Counted from the first letter of the stretch, positions 27,101 to 35,360 are shown. The stretch is 64,000 bases of DNA from Bacteroides caccae (GCF_002222615.2 NZ_CP022412.2:2356001-2420000), one strand, 5' to 3'. A program made the numbers and translations. Notes: generated from the letters alone by a model not told the origin.

Positions 27101-27667
27101 ATATCGGCATAAACCATTGTAGGTGCCTACATATATCTGATTGTCCGTTGTGCGGATGATAGAATAAATAGTGTGATGGGGAAGTCCGTTGCTCTTACTG
27201 TCGAGTGAAGCCAGTTTCTTTGTGTTGAGTTGATACGTATACAGACCGTTCAACGAACCTATCCATAAGGTGTCTCCTTGAAGCGCCATTGTCCGTACAT
27301 CTGTCGGGAAATCCGTTTCCGGTTGCTCGTATTTGTCCGTCCGGTAGTTGTAGACGAGGATTCCGTTATCTGTCCCTAAATATAAATAAGTATTGTCTGC
27401 TATTATTCCGCAGTAAATGCGCGTGTTATTGCGTTCTCCATAAGTGAAGTGCTGCTGTGTGGAATATCCGTCGTAACTGAATAACCCTTTGTTGGAACCT
27501 ATCCATATCAACCCTTCGCTGTCTTGCAGGAAGCAACTGATGACCGATGCTTCGGCACCGAGGTAGATATTCTCGAATTGTTGATAATTCACTTTCTGCC
27601 CGTATGCACTGCCGCCTATACAGAATGCACAGACAAGAAAAAGAATCGTTATCATTCGTTGGCACAT
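24122..27667 (-). CDS. Hybrid two-component-like regulator lacking the phospho-His and the receiver domain
   Basis: 1181 residues. Signal peptide (about 1-23), a periplasmic double propeller of Reg_prop repeats (GLIWIGSNKGLFSYDG, IYVGTYNGLCRY, NIWLGTDYGISLS and others), a Y_Y_Y domain (YSNLNYGDYQLIISKV), a TM (about 785-805), a HisKA-like dimerisation segment, HATPase (N-box LLSNAVKFTPDGG; DTGSGIP; GTGIGLYLVKTY) and an AraC-type HTH_18 at about 1070-1170. Two normal parts are missing. The phospho-accepting His of the SHE motif is Asn826 (FFSNLSNELKTP), and the receiver domain between HATPase and HTH is replaced by a linker of about 25 residues. The ATPase motifs are intact. It lies upstream of the galactan PUL and presumably controls it, but not by the usual His-Asp relay. 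Confidence 0.88.
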   Translation of the reverse strand: MCQRMITILFLVCAFCIGGSAYGQKVNYQQFENIYLGAEASVISCFLQDSEGLIWIGSNKGLFSYDGYSTQQHFTYGERNNTRIYCGIIADNTYLYLGTDNGILVYNYRTDKYEQPETDFPTDVRTMALQGDTLWIGSLNGLYTYQLNTKKLASLDSKSNGLPHHTIYSIIRTTDNQIYVGTYNGLCRYIEESGKFENIPLPVNRSVSNLFVNSLLEDTSRQCIWIGMEGSLFQYTPATGLMKPIDAFHNNSIKSLALDGDGNLLAGTDNGLYVYQNDNGTLQHIVHDSRNIQSLTNNIIWNIFADQEQNIWLGTDYGISLSRYNSALQFIPISQITGTGDGNQFYSLFRDSKGFYWFGGTNGVIRFTNPTGNKHDAVWYRMGDKHHPLSHNRIRHIYEDREQQLWIATDGSINRYDYKTHQFVHYNIVDSTGTNNTNWAYYLFEDTDGKLWIATCLGGIFVVDKQKLVQSSGGTYIAEQNYSTRNGLSGMFINQIVPDAEGNVWVLLYNSKGIDKINPRTQQVTKLFAEELSGEKSPNYLLRDEDGMLWVGFHGGVMRINPQDSGQQSITFGSFSNNEILSMTSVKEHIWISTTNGLWIVDRKTMDARQQNMTDKRFTSLFFDPKDENIYLGGADGFGISRPDIQAMNQPERPILLTALYINNQLMSPHTGESIPNIRYTNSIELAYNQNNLAFELSDLPYSLEEKHEFVYQLEGMDKEWNFLKSNTNRITYSNLNYGDYQLIISKVEKSGHPSEHPYILNIKILPPWYYTVWAKVIYVLLFLSLIIWTINFFRVKNRLKMERMEKEKILEQSRQKMAFFSNLSNELKTPLSRIIAPVSQLLPATEEAHEKQTLEEVQRNAMKINSLIHQVLNFNRIEDNEDSLLILSRIELVSFSHSLFSVYEEDKRLTFLFETNKAKIYADMDAIKLGVILDSLLSNAVKFTPDGGSIRLSLFYREETGLVDICVSDTGSGIPPRDIPYIFQRFFQSPHSGNKEGTGIGLYLVKTYTELHGGHITGVTSEEGKGTSVGLNIPVIAVEEEEIPATQEKKRLESLPVLKPIEAESQDEKFLSNIIRLIEDHLSESELNVNALCELSGISNKQIYRKIKQLTGMSPVEYIKSIRMKKAAMLLQQKKFTVAEVMYMVGFSNHSYFSKCFQAEFGKTPKQYMQPAVDEENHNK

Positions 27668-27727
27668 ATTGTCAGGTTTGCAGGTTTTTAAATCAGTAAT
27701 TATTGCAAATAACTTTGTTCTTTATTG

Positions 27728-27735
27728 CAAATGTA
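27728..27735 (-). promoter_or_regulatory. Candidate -7 box for the PUL regulator
   Basis: The minus strand reads TACATTTG (TAnnTTTG), 61 bases before the regulator start, in the divergent region shared with the DUF4738 gene. Confidence 0.4.
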
Positions 27736-27814
27736 GGAAAAATGCCGGTTACTCTTGTAAATCTCACCGTCTTTTTGTTCCTTTGTCGTCTATTTATAAA
27801 CAGAAAACTTCAGG

Positions 27815-28363
27815 ATGAAAAAGCTTATTTATCTGCTTTTGTTGCCGCTGGTTGTGGCTGTGACTGCTTGTGGCGGTAAAGTAAACTCGAAAAAGGAGTC
27901 GGTATTGGCAACGCAGGATAGCGTAGACGCCCGTGGAATACAACGGATGCAGACTTCTAAAAGTGAAATAGACATCAAATTCAAAGGGAAGGATTATCGT
28001 TCTTTCGTTTCCCGTACACCGGACGAGAGCCTGCCTCATGTTACCAATGAAATGGGGGATACGTATATGGATAATAAAATCGTGCTGCGTCTGACGCGCG
28101 GTGGTGAATCAGTGTTCAACAAGACCTTCACCAAGAATGATTTTTCTTCGGTAGTGGATGCCGACTTCCTGGCAAAGTCCGTGCTCGAAGGAATCGTATA
28201 TGATAAAACAACTCCGCAAGGCATTGTATATGCAGCGAGTGTTTGCTATCCGCAGACGGATTTGTATGTCCCGCTTTCCATAACGATAACCGCCGACGGA
28301 AAGATGAGTATTCAGAAAGTTGATATGCTGGAAGACGCGTATGAAGAAGAAACACCCGATTAA
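27815..28363 (+). CDS. DUF4738-type lipoprotein
   Basis: 182 residues. The signal peptide has the lipobox VAVTACGG. The mature part (GKDYRSFVSRTPDESLPHV, DNKIVLRLTRGGESVFNKTF, VCYPQTDLYVPLSITITADG) looks like the DUF4738 family of Bacteroidetes lipoproteins, whose function is unknown. The acidic C terminus (EDAYEEETPD) is typical. It is divergent from the PUL regulator, and two hairpins follow it, so it forms a single-gene transcript. Confidence 0.75.
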   Translation: MKKLIYLLLLPLVVAVTACGGKVNSKKESVLATQDSVDARGIQRMQTSKSEIDIKFKGKDYRSFVSRTPDESLPHVTNEMGDTYMDNKIVLRLTRGGESVFNKTFTKNDFSSVVDADFLAKSVLEGIVYDKTTPQGIVYAASVCYPQTDLYVPLSITITADGKMSIQKVDMLEDAYEEETPD

Positions 28364-28382
28364 GCCTGTGAACAGGCTTTTT
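28362..28382 (+). terminator. Hairpin at the end of the DUF4738 gene
   Basis: AAGCCTG / CAGGCTT with a 4-nt loop followed by T residues, overlapping the stop codon region. Confidence 0.55.
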
Positions 28383-28420
28383 AGTAGAATAGCACAAATG
28401 TGAAAGCATTTGAGACAAAC

Positions 28421-28448
28421 GAAAGGCAACCGAAAAAGGTTGCCTTTC
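28421..28448 (+). terminator. Strong intrinsic terminator
   Basis: A perfect 11-bp stem, GAAAGGCAACC (28421-28431) / GGTTGCCTTTC (28438-28448), with a GAAAAA loop, followed by ATATTTTTG. It is the second terminator behind the DUF4738 gene. Confidence 0.75.
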
Positions 28449-28625
28449 ATATTTTTGTACCGTTGATAAATTTGTTGTCCTGTTTTTATTTGTATACCGA
28501 GGACTGAAAGTTAAAGAACACAAAAAAAAGACTGTTCTCCGGTTATTCCCAAATCTTTCCTAAATCTGTATCGTTATTTGCAGTATAAAATAAAGTATAG
28601 TATTAACGTTAAAAAAATAATGATT

Positions 28626-29072
28626 ATGAAGAAAATTCTATCTTTACTCGTGTTGGCTATTGTTGCCGTACAGTTTTCATGGGCTGCTGATGTGATAACT
28701 AAAGACATGAATCAGTTACCGCTTCCGGCACGCAATTTTATTAACCGTCATTTTACTAAACCCGAAGTGTCTCATATCAAGATTGATAAGGAAATGCTGG
28801 AGGCTACCAAATATGAGGTGTTACTGACAGACGGTACGGAAATAGAATTCGACAGCAAGGGAAACTGGGAAGAAGTAAGTGCCCGAAAAGGACAGGTGAT
28901 TCCTGCAAGTATTGTTCCGAACTTTGCCGTTGATTATCTGAAAGCACATAATTTTGCTGCTGAAGGAGTGACGAAAGTGGAGCGTGACCGTAAGGGATAT
29001 GAAGTTGAATTGTCCACAGGCGTCTCTTTCAAGTTTGACAAGAAAGGGAAGTTTGTTAAAGCGGACGATTAA
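28626..29072 (+). CDS. PepSY-like periplasmic protein
   Basis: 148 residues with a signal peptide (ending VQFSWA-AD). Two PepSY-like repeats follow: [20 protein letters not shown] with [22 protein letters not shown], then [17 protein letters not shown] with [20 protein letters not shown]. This matches the PepSY-like (formerly DUF2874) family, which is common in Bacteroides and poorly characterised. The ATG at 28626 is chosen because [11 protein letters not shown] begins a proper signal peptide; earlier in-frame ATGs add charged residues. It sits 46 bp before a related gene, probably co-transcribed. Confidence 0.8.
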   Translation: MKKILSLLVLAIVAVQFSWAADVITKDMNQLPLPARNFINRHFTKPEVSHIKIDKEMLEATKYEVLLTDGTEIEFDSKGNWEEVSARKGQVIPASIVPNFAVDYLKAHNFAAEGVTKVERDRKGYEVELSTGVSFKFDKKGKFVKADD

Positions 29073-29117
29073 GTATAAGTGATAGTATAATAATAAACCT
29101 GAACCAAAAAAGTAACT

Positions 29118-29621
29118 ATGTTGAGATTTAAGTTTGGCGCCTGGGCGGTGGTTCTGATGTTGGCTGCCCTTTCATTCGGCGCCTGTTCCGATGAAGATGA
29201 TGATCCGGCTTTCAATCCGCCTTCCAATATTACGGAAGCCTTGAAACAATTATATCCGGCAGCTCAGAATATAGAATGGGAAATGAAAGATGTGTATTAT
29301 GTGGCCGATTGCTGGGTGGCCGATGACGAACTGGAAGTCTGGTTTGACGGGAATGCGAATTGGCTGATGACAGAAAATGAACTGGAAAGTATAGATAGTT
29401 TAGTTCCGGCTGTATATACTGCTTTCAATAATACCAAATATAGTTCTTGGGTGGTGACCGATGTCTATGTACTCGTTTATCCGCAGAATCCTACGGAATC
29501 TGTCATTCAGGTGAAGCAGGGAAGCCGGCGCTATTCACTGGTTTTCTCGCAGGATGGTGGATTGCTGCACGAAAAGGATATCAGTAACGGGGATGATACG
29601 ATTTGGCCTCCGGCAGAATAA
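29118..29621 (+). CDS. PepSY-like lipoprotein
   Basis: 167 residues. The lipobox ALSFGAC is followed by SDEDDDP, an acidic tail that fits surface export. The mature part (ITEALKQLYPAAQNIEWEMKDVYYVADC, LEVWFDGNANWLMTENEL, GSRRYSLVFSQDGGLLHEKDI) is a PepSY-like domain of the same type as the previous gene. The paired soluble and lipidated forms suggest one envelope function, but none is known. A hairpin follows 26 bases after the stop. Confidence 0.8.
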   Translation: MLRFKFGAWAVVLMLAALSFGACSDEDDDPAFNPPSNITEALKQLYPAAQNIEWEMKDVYYVADCWVADDELEVWFDGNANWLMTENELESIDSLVPAVYTAFNNTKYSSWVVTDVYVLVYPQNPTESVIQVKQGSRRYSLVFSQDGGLLHEKDISNGDDTIWPPAE

Positions 29622-29646
29622 TTTCTTATCCATTTAACTGAAATGG

Positions 29647-29685
29647 AAAGAGTGACGGTATCTTGTCAGGATAGCGTCACTCTTT
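29647..29685 (+). terminator. Intrinsic terminator after the PepSY-like pair
   Basis: Eleven-bp stem AAAGAGTGACG (29647-29657) / CGTCACTCTTT (29675-29685) followed by T residues. Confidence 0.7.
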
Positions 29686-29691
29686 TGTTAG

Positions 29692-29728
29692 TATAGTGAC
29701 GGTCTTCCGATAAGATAGCGTCACTATA
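29692..29728 (-). terminator. Second copy of the same hairpin, terminator for sdaA
   Basis: TATAGTGACG (29692-29701) / CGTCACTATA (29719-29728). It shares GTGACGGT and GATAGCGTCAC with the neighbouring hairpin, so the two are duplicated copies serving converging genes. It lies 10 bases beyond the sdaA stop. Confidence 0.55.
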
Positions 29729-29737
29729 ATTGTAGGT

Positions 29738-30946
29738 TTACATTTGCTGGTAATCTTTGGCCAATCCTCCTTCACTCGTCTCTTTGTAGAGTGAGGGAAG
29801 GTCATGTCCGGTTTGTTTCATCACTTGCACTACCTTGTCGAAAGAGACACGATGCATACCGTCCGTAAAGGCGGAATAAAGATTTGCGTCAAGTGCGCGG
29901 GCGGCAGCGTAGGCATTCCGTTCGATGCAGGGAATCTGTACCAATCCGCATACAGGGTCGCAAGTCATACCCAAGTGATGTTCCAATCCCATTTCTGCTG
30001 CATATTCAATTTGTGCCGGACTACCTCCGAATAATTGGTTGGCTGCTGCCGATGCCATGGCACAGGCAACGCCTACTTCACCTTGGCAACCTACTTCCGC
30101 ACCGGAGATAGACGCATTGAATTTGACGATGTTTCCGATCAGTCCGGCAGTAGCCAATGCACGCAAAATACGCATATCACTAAAATCACGGCTCTTTTGC
30201 AGGTGATAAAGTACGGCAGGCATGACACCGCAGGAACCACAGGTGGGGGCAGTTACTATCTTTCCCCCCGAAGCGTTCTCCTCGCTTACCGCCAGTGCAT
30301 AAGAGAATACGAGTCCTCTCGATTGAAGGGACTGTTTGTATCCGGTAGCACGTATATAATAGGTAGAAGCTTTCCGTCGCAGGTTCAATGGGCCGGGGAG
30401 CACTCCTTCCGCTTCCAGTCCGCGGTGAATGGCTTCTTTCATTGTATCCCATACTTCAGCGAGGTAATCCCAGATATCTTCATTCTCGCACTCTTTCACA
30501 TATTCCCAGTAACTCTTTCCGGTACGTTCGCACCATTCCAGAATTTCCGTCATACTGTTCATCCCATATACTTCAGGACTTTCAATTGTCGGATTGCTGT
30601 TGTTTTCAGCTAGTGCGCCTCCGCCGATACTATAAACTGTCCAATTCTCCTGAATCTTGTTGTTAGCGTCGAAAGCGGCAAATGTCATTCCGTTCGGGTG
30701 GAAAGGAAGAAAGACTTTCGGTTGCCAGATGATTTCTACCGGGGCGGTAGTTTTGAGTGTGTCTATAATGGCTACATCCGTCATGTGCCCTTTTCCGGTA
30801 GCGGCGAGACTTCCATAGAGTGTTACTTTGAAAGAGGCTGCATCCGGATGACGTTCTACGAACATTTCTGCAGCTTTGCGTGGACCCATTGTGTGACTAC
30901 TGGAAGGACCAGTACCGATTCGATATAGCTCTTTAATTGATTTCAT
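29738..30946 (-). CDS. sdaA: L-serine dehydratase (iron-sulfur, single chain)
   Basis: 402 residues. It converts L-serine to pyruvate and ammonia with an oxygen-sensitive [4Fe-4S] cluster. The beta domain is at the N terminus ([27 protein letters not shown]), and the alpha domain follows with [28 protein letters not shown]. The cluster Cys residues are visible in [24 protein letters not shown] and [17 protein letters not shown]. The single-chain fusion of the two domains is the E. coli-like type, shorter than E. coli SdaA (about 454). It starts 17 bases after the corA stop on the same strand, so the two are likely co-transcribed. Confidence 0.95.
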   Translation of the reverse strand: MKSIKELYRIGTGPSSSHTMGPRKAAEMFVERHPDAASFKVTLYGSLAATGKGHMTDVAIIDTLKTTAPVEIIWQPKVFLPFHPNGMTFAAFDANNKIQENWTVYSIGGGALAENNSNPTIESPEVYGMNSMTEILEWCERTGKSYWEYVKECENEDIWDYLAEVWDTMKEAIHRGLEAEGVLPGPLNLRRKASTYYIRATGYKQSLQSRGLVFSYALAVSEENASGGKIVTAPTCGSCGVMPAVLYHLQKSRDFSDMRILRALATAGLIGNIVKFNASISGAEVGCQGEVGVACAMASAAANQLFGGSPAQIEYAAEMGLEHHLGMTCDPVCGLVQIPCIERNAYAAARALDANLYSAFTDGMHRVSFDKVVQVMKQTGHDLPSLYKETSEGGLAKDYQQM

Positions 30947-30963
30947 GAGTTATGTGTGCTTAA

Positions 30964-32016
30964 TTAATACCATTTCTTTTTTCTAAAATACAAATATACA
31001 ACAATACCGATAACTCCCATTAAAATCCATGCAAATAAATATCCGTATCGCCAATCAAGCTCCGGCATCCATTTGTAATTCATTCCCCATACTCCGACTA
31101 AAAAGGTGAGAGGGATGAAGATAGTGGATACAATGGTCAGACGTTTCATGATGTCGTTCATGCGTAAGTCATTGTTCGATATATATAGATCGACTAATGA
31201 AGAAAGCGTTTCACGGCAGATTTCAATAGTCTGGAGAACGAATTGTAAATGGTCATTCACGTCATTGAAGAACGCACGGTTTACTTTATGGATAAGCAGG
31301 TTTTCCGCCCGTAACAGTTTTACGTATTGTTCCTTTAGGGGGAGAATGGATTTCTTCATCAGCATATATTGACGCCGGAGTGACTGGATCTGGATACCTA
31401 TATCATTTTCGTCGGTGATAGTCAGCAACTCCTCTTCAAGATCTTCGAGGGCATCGTCGATAGAAGAAATTGTTGAGATGTAATTGGTCATTATACTGTT
31501 CAGCAGTACACTGAGCAAATAATCCGTCTGACGGCTACGTATTTTCAGTACATCATTGCGTAAGGCAGCGTTAATATCATCGAAGAAGTCGGTTTCCTGT
31601 TCGAGAAAGGTCAGCACATAGTTGCTTCCCAGAATGACACAGACTTGCTGTTGGAGCAGTTCGTCCAGTTCGTTTTCCTCCTTATGGGTGTTGGGATAGA
31701 ATAATTTCAGGATGAGAACGATATATTTATCATGTTCTTCGATTTTAGTCGGGTGGTCTGCGTTCAGGATATCCTGCAAAACAAGGAAGTCTATTTCAAA
31801 ATGAGCGCAAATCTCGCGGATTGTTTCCGTATCTTTTAAACCGTGCACTTGCAACCAGTTGATTCGCGCACTGTCTAATGTTGCTTTGACGGATTGGAAG
31901 GTGTCGCCGGAGCTTTCCTGCATCTCAGTGGCATTGTAGGTGCAGAGATGAATGTGGGTAGGAGTAAGGCTGTCCCCTGTGTAAATGAGCTTTTCGCTTA
32001 ATAGGTTATTTTTCAT
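30964..32016 (-). CDS. corA: CorA-type magnesium/cobalt transporter
   Basis: 350 residues: a large cytoplasmic funnel domain (1-285), then two C-terminal TM helices with the signature GVWGMNYKWMPE between them (GMN motif of the pore entrance) and a basic tail RKKKWY. CorA forms a pentamer for Mg2+ uptake. There is a 102-bp gap before mutS2; in it a TTG-N19-TACCTTTG promoter lies inside inverted repeats, so this gene probably has its own controlled promoter and also reads into sdaA. Confidence 0.93.
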   Translation of the reverse strand: MKNNLLSEKLIYTGDSLTPTHIHLCTYNATEMQESSGDTFQSVKATLDSARINWLQVHGLKDTETIREICAHFEIDFLVLQDILNADHPTKIEEHDKYIVLILKLFYPNTHKEENELDELLQQQVCVILGSNYVLTFLEQETDFFDDINAALRNDVLKIRSRQTDYLLSVLLNSIMTNYISTISSIDDALEDLEEELLTITDENDIGIQIQSLRRQYMLMKKSILPLKEQYVKLLRAENLLIHKVNRAFFNDVNDHLQFVLQTIEICRETLSSLVDLYISNNDLRMNDIMKRLTIVSTIFIPLTFLVGVWGMNYKWMPELDWRYGYLFAWILMGVIGIVVYLYFRKKKWY

Positions 32017-32029
32017 GCTTTATTCTCGT

Positions 32030-32082
32030 TTTAGAAAACCACCGCAACAAAGGTAGTGGTTTTCTAAATGAGAACAAGTTCT
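32030..32082 (-). promoter_or_regulatory. corA promoter embedded in inverted repeats
   Basis: On the minus strand, -33 TTG (32075-32077) and -7 TACCTTTG (32048-32055) are separated by 19 bp. The -7 box fills the loop end of a perfect 13-bp inverted repeat (TTTAGAAAACCAC at 32030-32042 with 32056-32068). The -33 lies inside the palindrome AGAACAAGTTCT (32071-32082). This arrangement suggests operator sites over both promoter boxes. Confidence 0.6.
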
Positions 32083-32118
32083 TGCGACGTTTTGTTTACA
32101 ATATGTCTTATATCCGGG

Positions 32119-34623
32119 TCAATCAAAATCTACTACTGTGATTCCGGCACCTCCGAACTGCACATGCTCGTCGGCATAATGGCGGATACTCGGTACGGTG
32201 GACAGATATTGGCGGATGAGTGTACGAAGGATTCCTGTTCCTGTTCCGTGAAGAATACGTACACGGTCCATGCCGACCAATATAGCATCGTCAATAAAAT
32301 AAGTGACTGCTTGCAATGCTTCGTCTCCGCGCATCCCACGCACATCGATATCTTGTTTGAAACTAAGTTTCTTTTCGTACATCTGGTCATGTGTCTGGCT
32401 GCTGACAAAGGTACTTTTGGCCATGCTTTCCGTCTTGGGGGCCGCGTTGGAGCGTTCGAGACGGTCCAACTTGACGGTTGTCTTGATACTTCCGAAGGCG
32501 ACGATTGCATTCTTGCCACTGATTTCCATTACCTGCCCGACGCTGGTCTGACCTTTAATTTTTACATTTTCGCCAACGGAGATAGGAGCCACTTTAGGAG
32601 TAGCGGTTGTTGAGGAACTTGCCGCTTTCTGCTCGTTCTTTTTATTCTTCTTCCGTTCCTGTTTCTCTTTCAGTTTCTCCATTTTCCGAGCCATTTTTTC
32701 TTCTTGTTCCTTGGAAGCCAATGCATCCAAAGAAGTACGAAAGTCAGTCAGCTCCTGACGGGCCATGCGGGTCTTTTCTTTTTCTGCCTGTGCCTCTTTA
32801 ATGGTACGGATCGTATTTTCAATACGGGCATTCGATTCCTGTAACATTCGTTCCGCTTCCTCTTTAGCCTGCCGGATAATCTCTTTCCGTGATTTTTGCA
32901 GTTCTTCCATTTCAGTCTGATAGCGGGCGATCGTTTCTTCCATGTGCTTCTCCCGTTGGCGGATCGTTTGGCGTTTCCCTTCCCAGTAACGTTTGTCGCG
33001 TACGATATCCTGAAGATATTTGTCGGCATTGATGTACTCGCTCCCTACAATTTCCGAGGCGTCAGCGATTACATCTTCCGGCAATCCGATTTTCCGTGCG
33101 ATCTCTACAGCAAAGGAGCTTCCCGGGTTACCGATCTGCAATTGGAAGAGTGCCTGCATTAAATGGCGGTCGTAAAGCATGGCGCCGTTGACTACGCCTT
33201 CATGGTCTTCTGCAAAATGCTTCAGATTCTGGTAGTGGGTGGTAATCACTCCGAAAGTCCTTTTCTGGTTGAAACGTTTCAGTACAGCTTCGGCAATGGC
33301 ACCTCCAATCTGCGGCTCCGTACCTCCTCCGAACTCATCAATCAGGATGAGGCTACGTTCATTGCAACTTTTCATCATTATCTTCATATTGGTGAGGTGA
33401 GAGGAGTAGGTACTCAAATCGTCTTCGATAGACTGTTCATCACCGATATCTATGAAAATGCTGCTGAATATACCTGCATGACTGCGTTCGTGCATCGGAA
33501 TCAACATGCCGCATTGTAACATATATTGCAATAAGCCTACCGTTTTCAGACAGACTGATTTACCTCCGGCATTCGGACCGGAGATAATGAGAATACGCTG
33601 TTTCTTGTTTAATTCTATGTCCAAAGGTACGACCTTTTTCCCATGCTTGGCTAGCGACAGTTGTAACAAGGGATGTACGGCCATAGTCCAGTCCAGTAAC
33701 TGTTCATTTTCTATGGCGGGTTTCAGACTGTTGGTCTGTATGGCGAAATAACTTTTCGCACGGATAAAATCAATTTCTGCCAAAAATTCATACGACTGGA
33801 GTATCTCCGGAATAGACGGGCGCAACACATTGGAGAATTCCGTCAGGATACGGATAATTTCCCGTCTTTCGTCTCCTTCGAGTTCGCGGACGCGGTTGTT
33901 TGCTTCTACAACCTCCGCCGGTTCGATAAATACGGTTTTTCCGCTTGCCGATTCATCGTGGACGATTCCTTTAATCTTACGTTTGAGTCCCGGAGCGACA
34001 GGGATAACCAGGCGACCGTCGCGCATGGTAGGGGCTACGTCCTTATCTACATATCCTTCGGATTGCGCGCTGCGCAGAATGCTGTTCAACGAGCGGGAAA
34101 TACTTCCCATTGTATTGGCTAATTCCCTGCGGATACGAGCCAGTTCTGTAGAAGCATTATCTTTTATCTTTCCATATTTATTGAGGATACCGTCTATTTT
34201 TCCAATCAATTGGGGGAATACGGCAATGTCTCCCGCCAGTCGTTTCAGACTGGGGTAGGGGCTATCACTTTCTTCTTCGTCTTCATTGTTCCGATGCAGG
34301 AAACGGACGATATCACGAATGGTCTCTAGTGAACGGCGCAAGTCGAATAATTCCTGTTCGTCCAGATACATCCCTTCTATCCGTACCCGTTTCAGTGAAG
34401 GGCGGACATCGAAAAAAAATTGGTCGGGAAATCCGTCCTCTTCTTGAATGATGCGAACAAACTCGGTTACCTGGTTTAAATTCTCTTCTACTACTTCATA
34501 TTGTTCGGAAAAGCCCATGTCTGAAACTTTTTCTTCGCCTAAAGTGCTAAGACACTTGTCTTTCAGTAACTGCCTTATCTGGTCGAATCCTATCTTTTGC
34601 TCAAAATTTTGAGGGTATATCAT
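32119..34623 (-). CDS. mutS2: MutS2 endonuclease/ATPase
   Basis: 834 residues. It has the MutS2 order: core/lever helices (1-300), ATPase (Walker A SGPNAGGKSVCL, Walker B LILIDEFGGGTEP), a long coiled-coil clamp (about 520-640, rich in Glu, Lys, Arg) and a C-terminal Smr domain (DIDVRGMRGDEALQAV, RVRILHGTGTGILR). MutS2 proteins act on recombination intermediates or, in some bacteria, on collided ribosomes; they lack the mismatch-recognition domain. The start MIYPQNFEQKIGFD is preferred over an ATG 27 bases upstream. A TATTTTTG box (34648-34655, minus) lies 25 bases before it. Confidence 0.95.
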   Translation of the reverse strand: MIYPQNFEQKIGFDQIRQLLKDKCLSTLGEEKVSDMGFSEQYEVVEENLNQVTEFVRIIQEEDGFPDQFFFDVRPSLKRVRIEGMYLDEQELFDLRRSLETIRDIVRFLHRNNEDEEESDSPYPSLKRLAGDIAVFPQLIGKIDGILNKYGKIKDNASTELARIRRELANTMGSISRSLNSILRSAQSEGYVDKDVAPTMRDGRLVIPVAPGLKRKIKGIVHDESASGKTVFIEPAEVVEANNRVRELEGDERREIIRILTEFSNVLRPSIPEILQSYEFLAEIDFIRAKSYFAIQTNSLKPAIENEQLLDWTMAVHPLLQLSLAKHGKKVVPLDIELNKKQRILIISGPNAGGKSVCLKTVGLLQYMLQCGMLIPMHERSHAGIFSSIFIDIGDEQSIEDDLSTYSSHLTNMKIMMKSCNERSLILIDEFGGGTEPQIGGAIAEAVLKRFNQKRTFGVITTHYQNLKHFAEDHEGVVNGAMLYDRHLMQALFQLQIGNPGSSFAVEIARKIGLPEDVIADASEIVGSEYINADKYLQDIVRDKRYWEGKRQTIRQREKHMEETIARYQTEMEELQKSRKEIIRQAKEEAERMLQESNARIENTIRTIKEAQAEKEKTRMARQELTDFRTSLDALASKEQEEKMARKMEKLKEKQERKKNKKNEQKAASSSTTATPKVAPISVGENVKIKGQTSVGQVMEISGKNAIVAFGSIKTTVKLDRLERSNAAPKTESMAKSTFVSSQTHDQMYEKKLSFKQDIDVRGMRGDEALQAVTYFIDDAILVGMDRVRILHGTGTGILRTLIRQYLSTVPSIRHYADEHVQFGGAGITVVDFD

Positions 34624-34647
34624 ATCTTTATTCCTTATAACTGGGCA

Positions 34648-34655
34648 CAAAAATA
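34648..34655 (-). promoter_or_regulatory. Candidate -7 box for mutS2
   Basis: The minus strand reads TATTTTTG (TAnnTTTG), 25 bases before the mutS2 start. No clear -33 element. Confidence 0.35.
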
Positions 34656-34685
34656 CGATTAATTCACGAAAAAAGTGTCAGATTG

Positions 34686-34716
34686 TTTGCAGATTTAAAA
34701 ATGATTCGTACCTTTG
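34686..34716 (+). promoter_or_regulatory. tRNA-Ser promoter
   Basis: TTTG (34686-34689), then 19 bp, then TACCTTTG (34709-34716): a complete Bacteroides sigma-ABfr promoter about 40 bases before the tRNA. Confidence 0.75.
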
Positions 34717-34756
34717 CACCGCTTTCAACGGAAAGCACTTCTGATAAAGGAGTTTT

Positions 34757-34841
34757 GGAGAGGTGGCAGAGTGGTCGATTGCGGCGGTCTTGAAAACCGT
34801 TGTACCGCGAGGTACCCGGGGTTCGAATCCCTGTCTCTCCG
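34757..34841 (+). tRNA. tRNA-Ser (anticodon UGA)
   Basis: 85 nt with the acceptor stem GGAGAGG (34757-34763) / TCTCTCC (34834-34840), the anticodon loop CTTGAAA (anticodon TGA), a long variable arm (TGTACCGCGAGGTACC) and a TpsiC loop GTTCGAATC. The long variable arm is class II and confirms serine. CCA is not encoded. Its 3' end is the integration site of the adjacent mobile element; the element's end rebuilds the same bases, so the tRNA stays intact. Confidence 0.95.
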
Positions 34842-34842
34842 C
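34830..34842. repeat. attL: 13-bp attachment core in the tRNA-Ser 3' end
   Basis: CCTGTCTCTCCGC, identical in sequence and orientation to 47316-47328. It includes the 3' acceptor strand of the tRNA. Confidence 0.85.
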
Positions 34843-34872
34843 AATAAATGCTGAAAATCAGTGATTTACAAG

Positions 34873-34918
34873 AAAAACACCCAATTTTACACCCTAAAAA
34901 GTAAAATTGGGTGTTTTT
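34873..34918 (+). terminator. Hairpin at the left end of the element, containing possible integrase arm sites
   Basis: A perfect 18-bp stem (34873-34890 with 34901-34918), 10-nt loop and a T-run: a strong terminator just inside attL. It contains two ACACCC repeats spaced 12 bp (34877 and 34889), matching a pair near the right end. Confidence 0.7.
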
Positions 34919-35262
34919 GCTTTATTTAATACTTTGTTCTTTTATTACTTATTTGGCTTTGCACTGTCTTTGGTTGCTTAACTATTATTTATTGTATAAT
35001 TTGAAAAGGGGATATTGTGTTGTTGGTGATATTGTTACACTAATATTTATTTGAATCATTTTCTTTCTTTAACTTTTTTAGAGTAGGGAATCTCCCGAAT
35101 AATTCTGTCTTTTATAATAGTAATACATTCCTTTAGAGCTTGATTTTGTGTTATTCTGTTTGTATCTTGGTGCTAAACGCATTATTTTTATATTGGATAG
35201 GCATTTAGGTTATGAATTGAATATAACTTTGGGCTTTTAAAGTACATTTCATTTTGTCAATG

Positions 35263-35285
35263 AAATACTAATTAATGGGTATTTT
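35263..35285. repeat. Imperfect copy of the AT-rich palindrome
   Basis: AATACTAATTAATGGGTATT core, differing at three positions from the perfect palindrome at 35447-35474. Confidence 0.55.
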
Positions 35286-35360
35286 ACTGATAAAGAAATT
35301 TGTATGATTTTGCATAAATGCATATCGCAAAGATGCAAAAACGATTTATTTTATTGTTTT

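Noticed and set aside
28128..28523. Overlapping minus-strand frames over the DUF4738 gene
   Set aside because: They run through two terminator hairpins and have no signal peptide or family motif.
34757..34841. tRNA-Ser damaged by the integration
   Set aside because: The acceptor stem, variable arm and TpsiC arm are complete; the element end restores the 3' bases.
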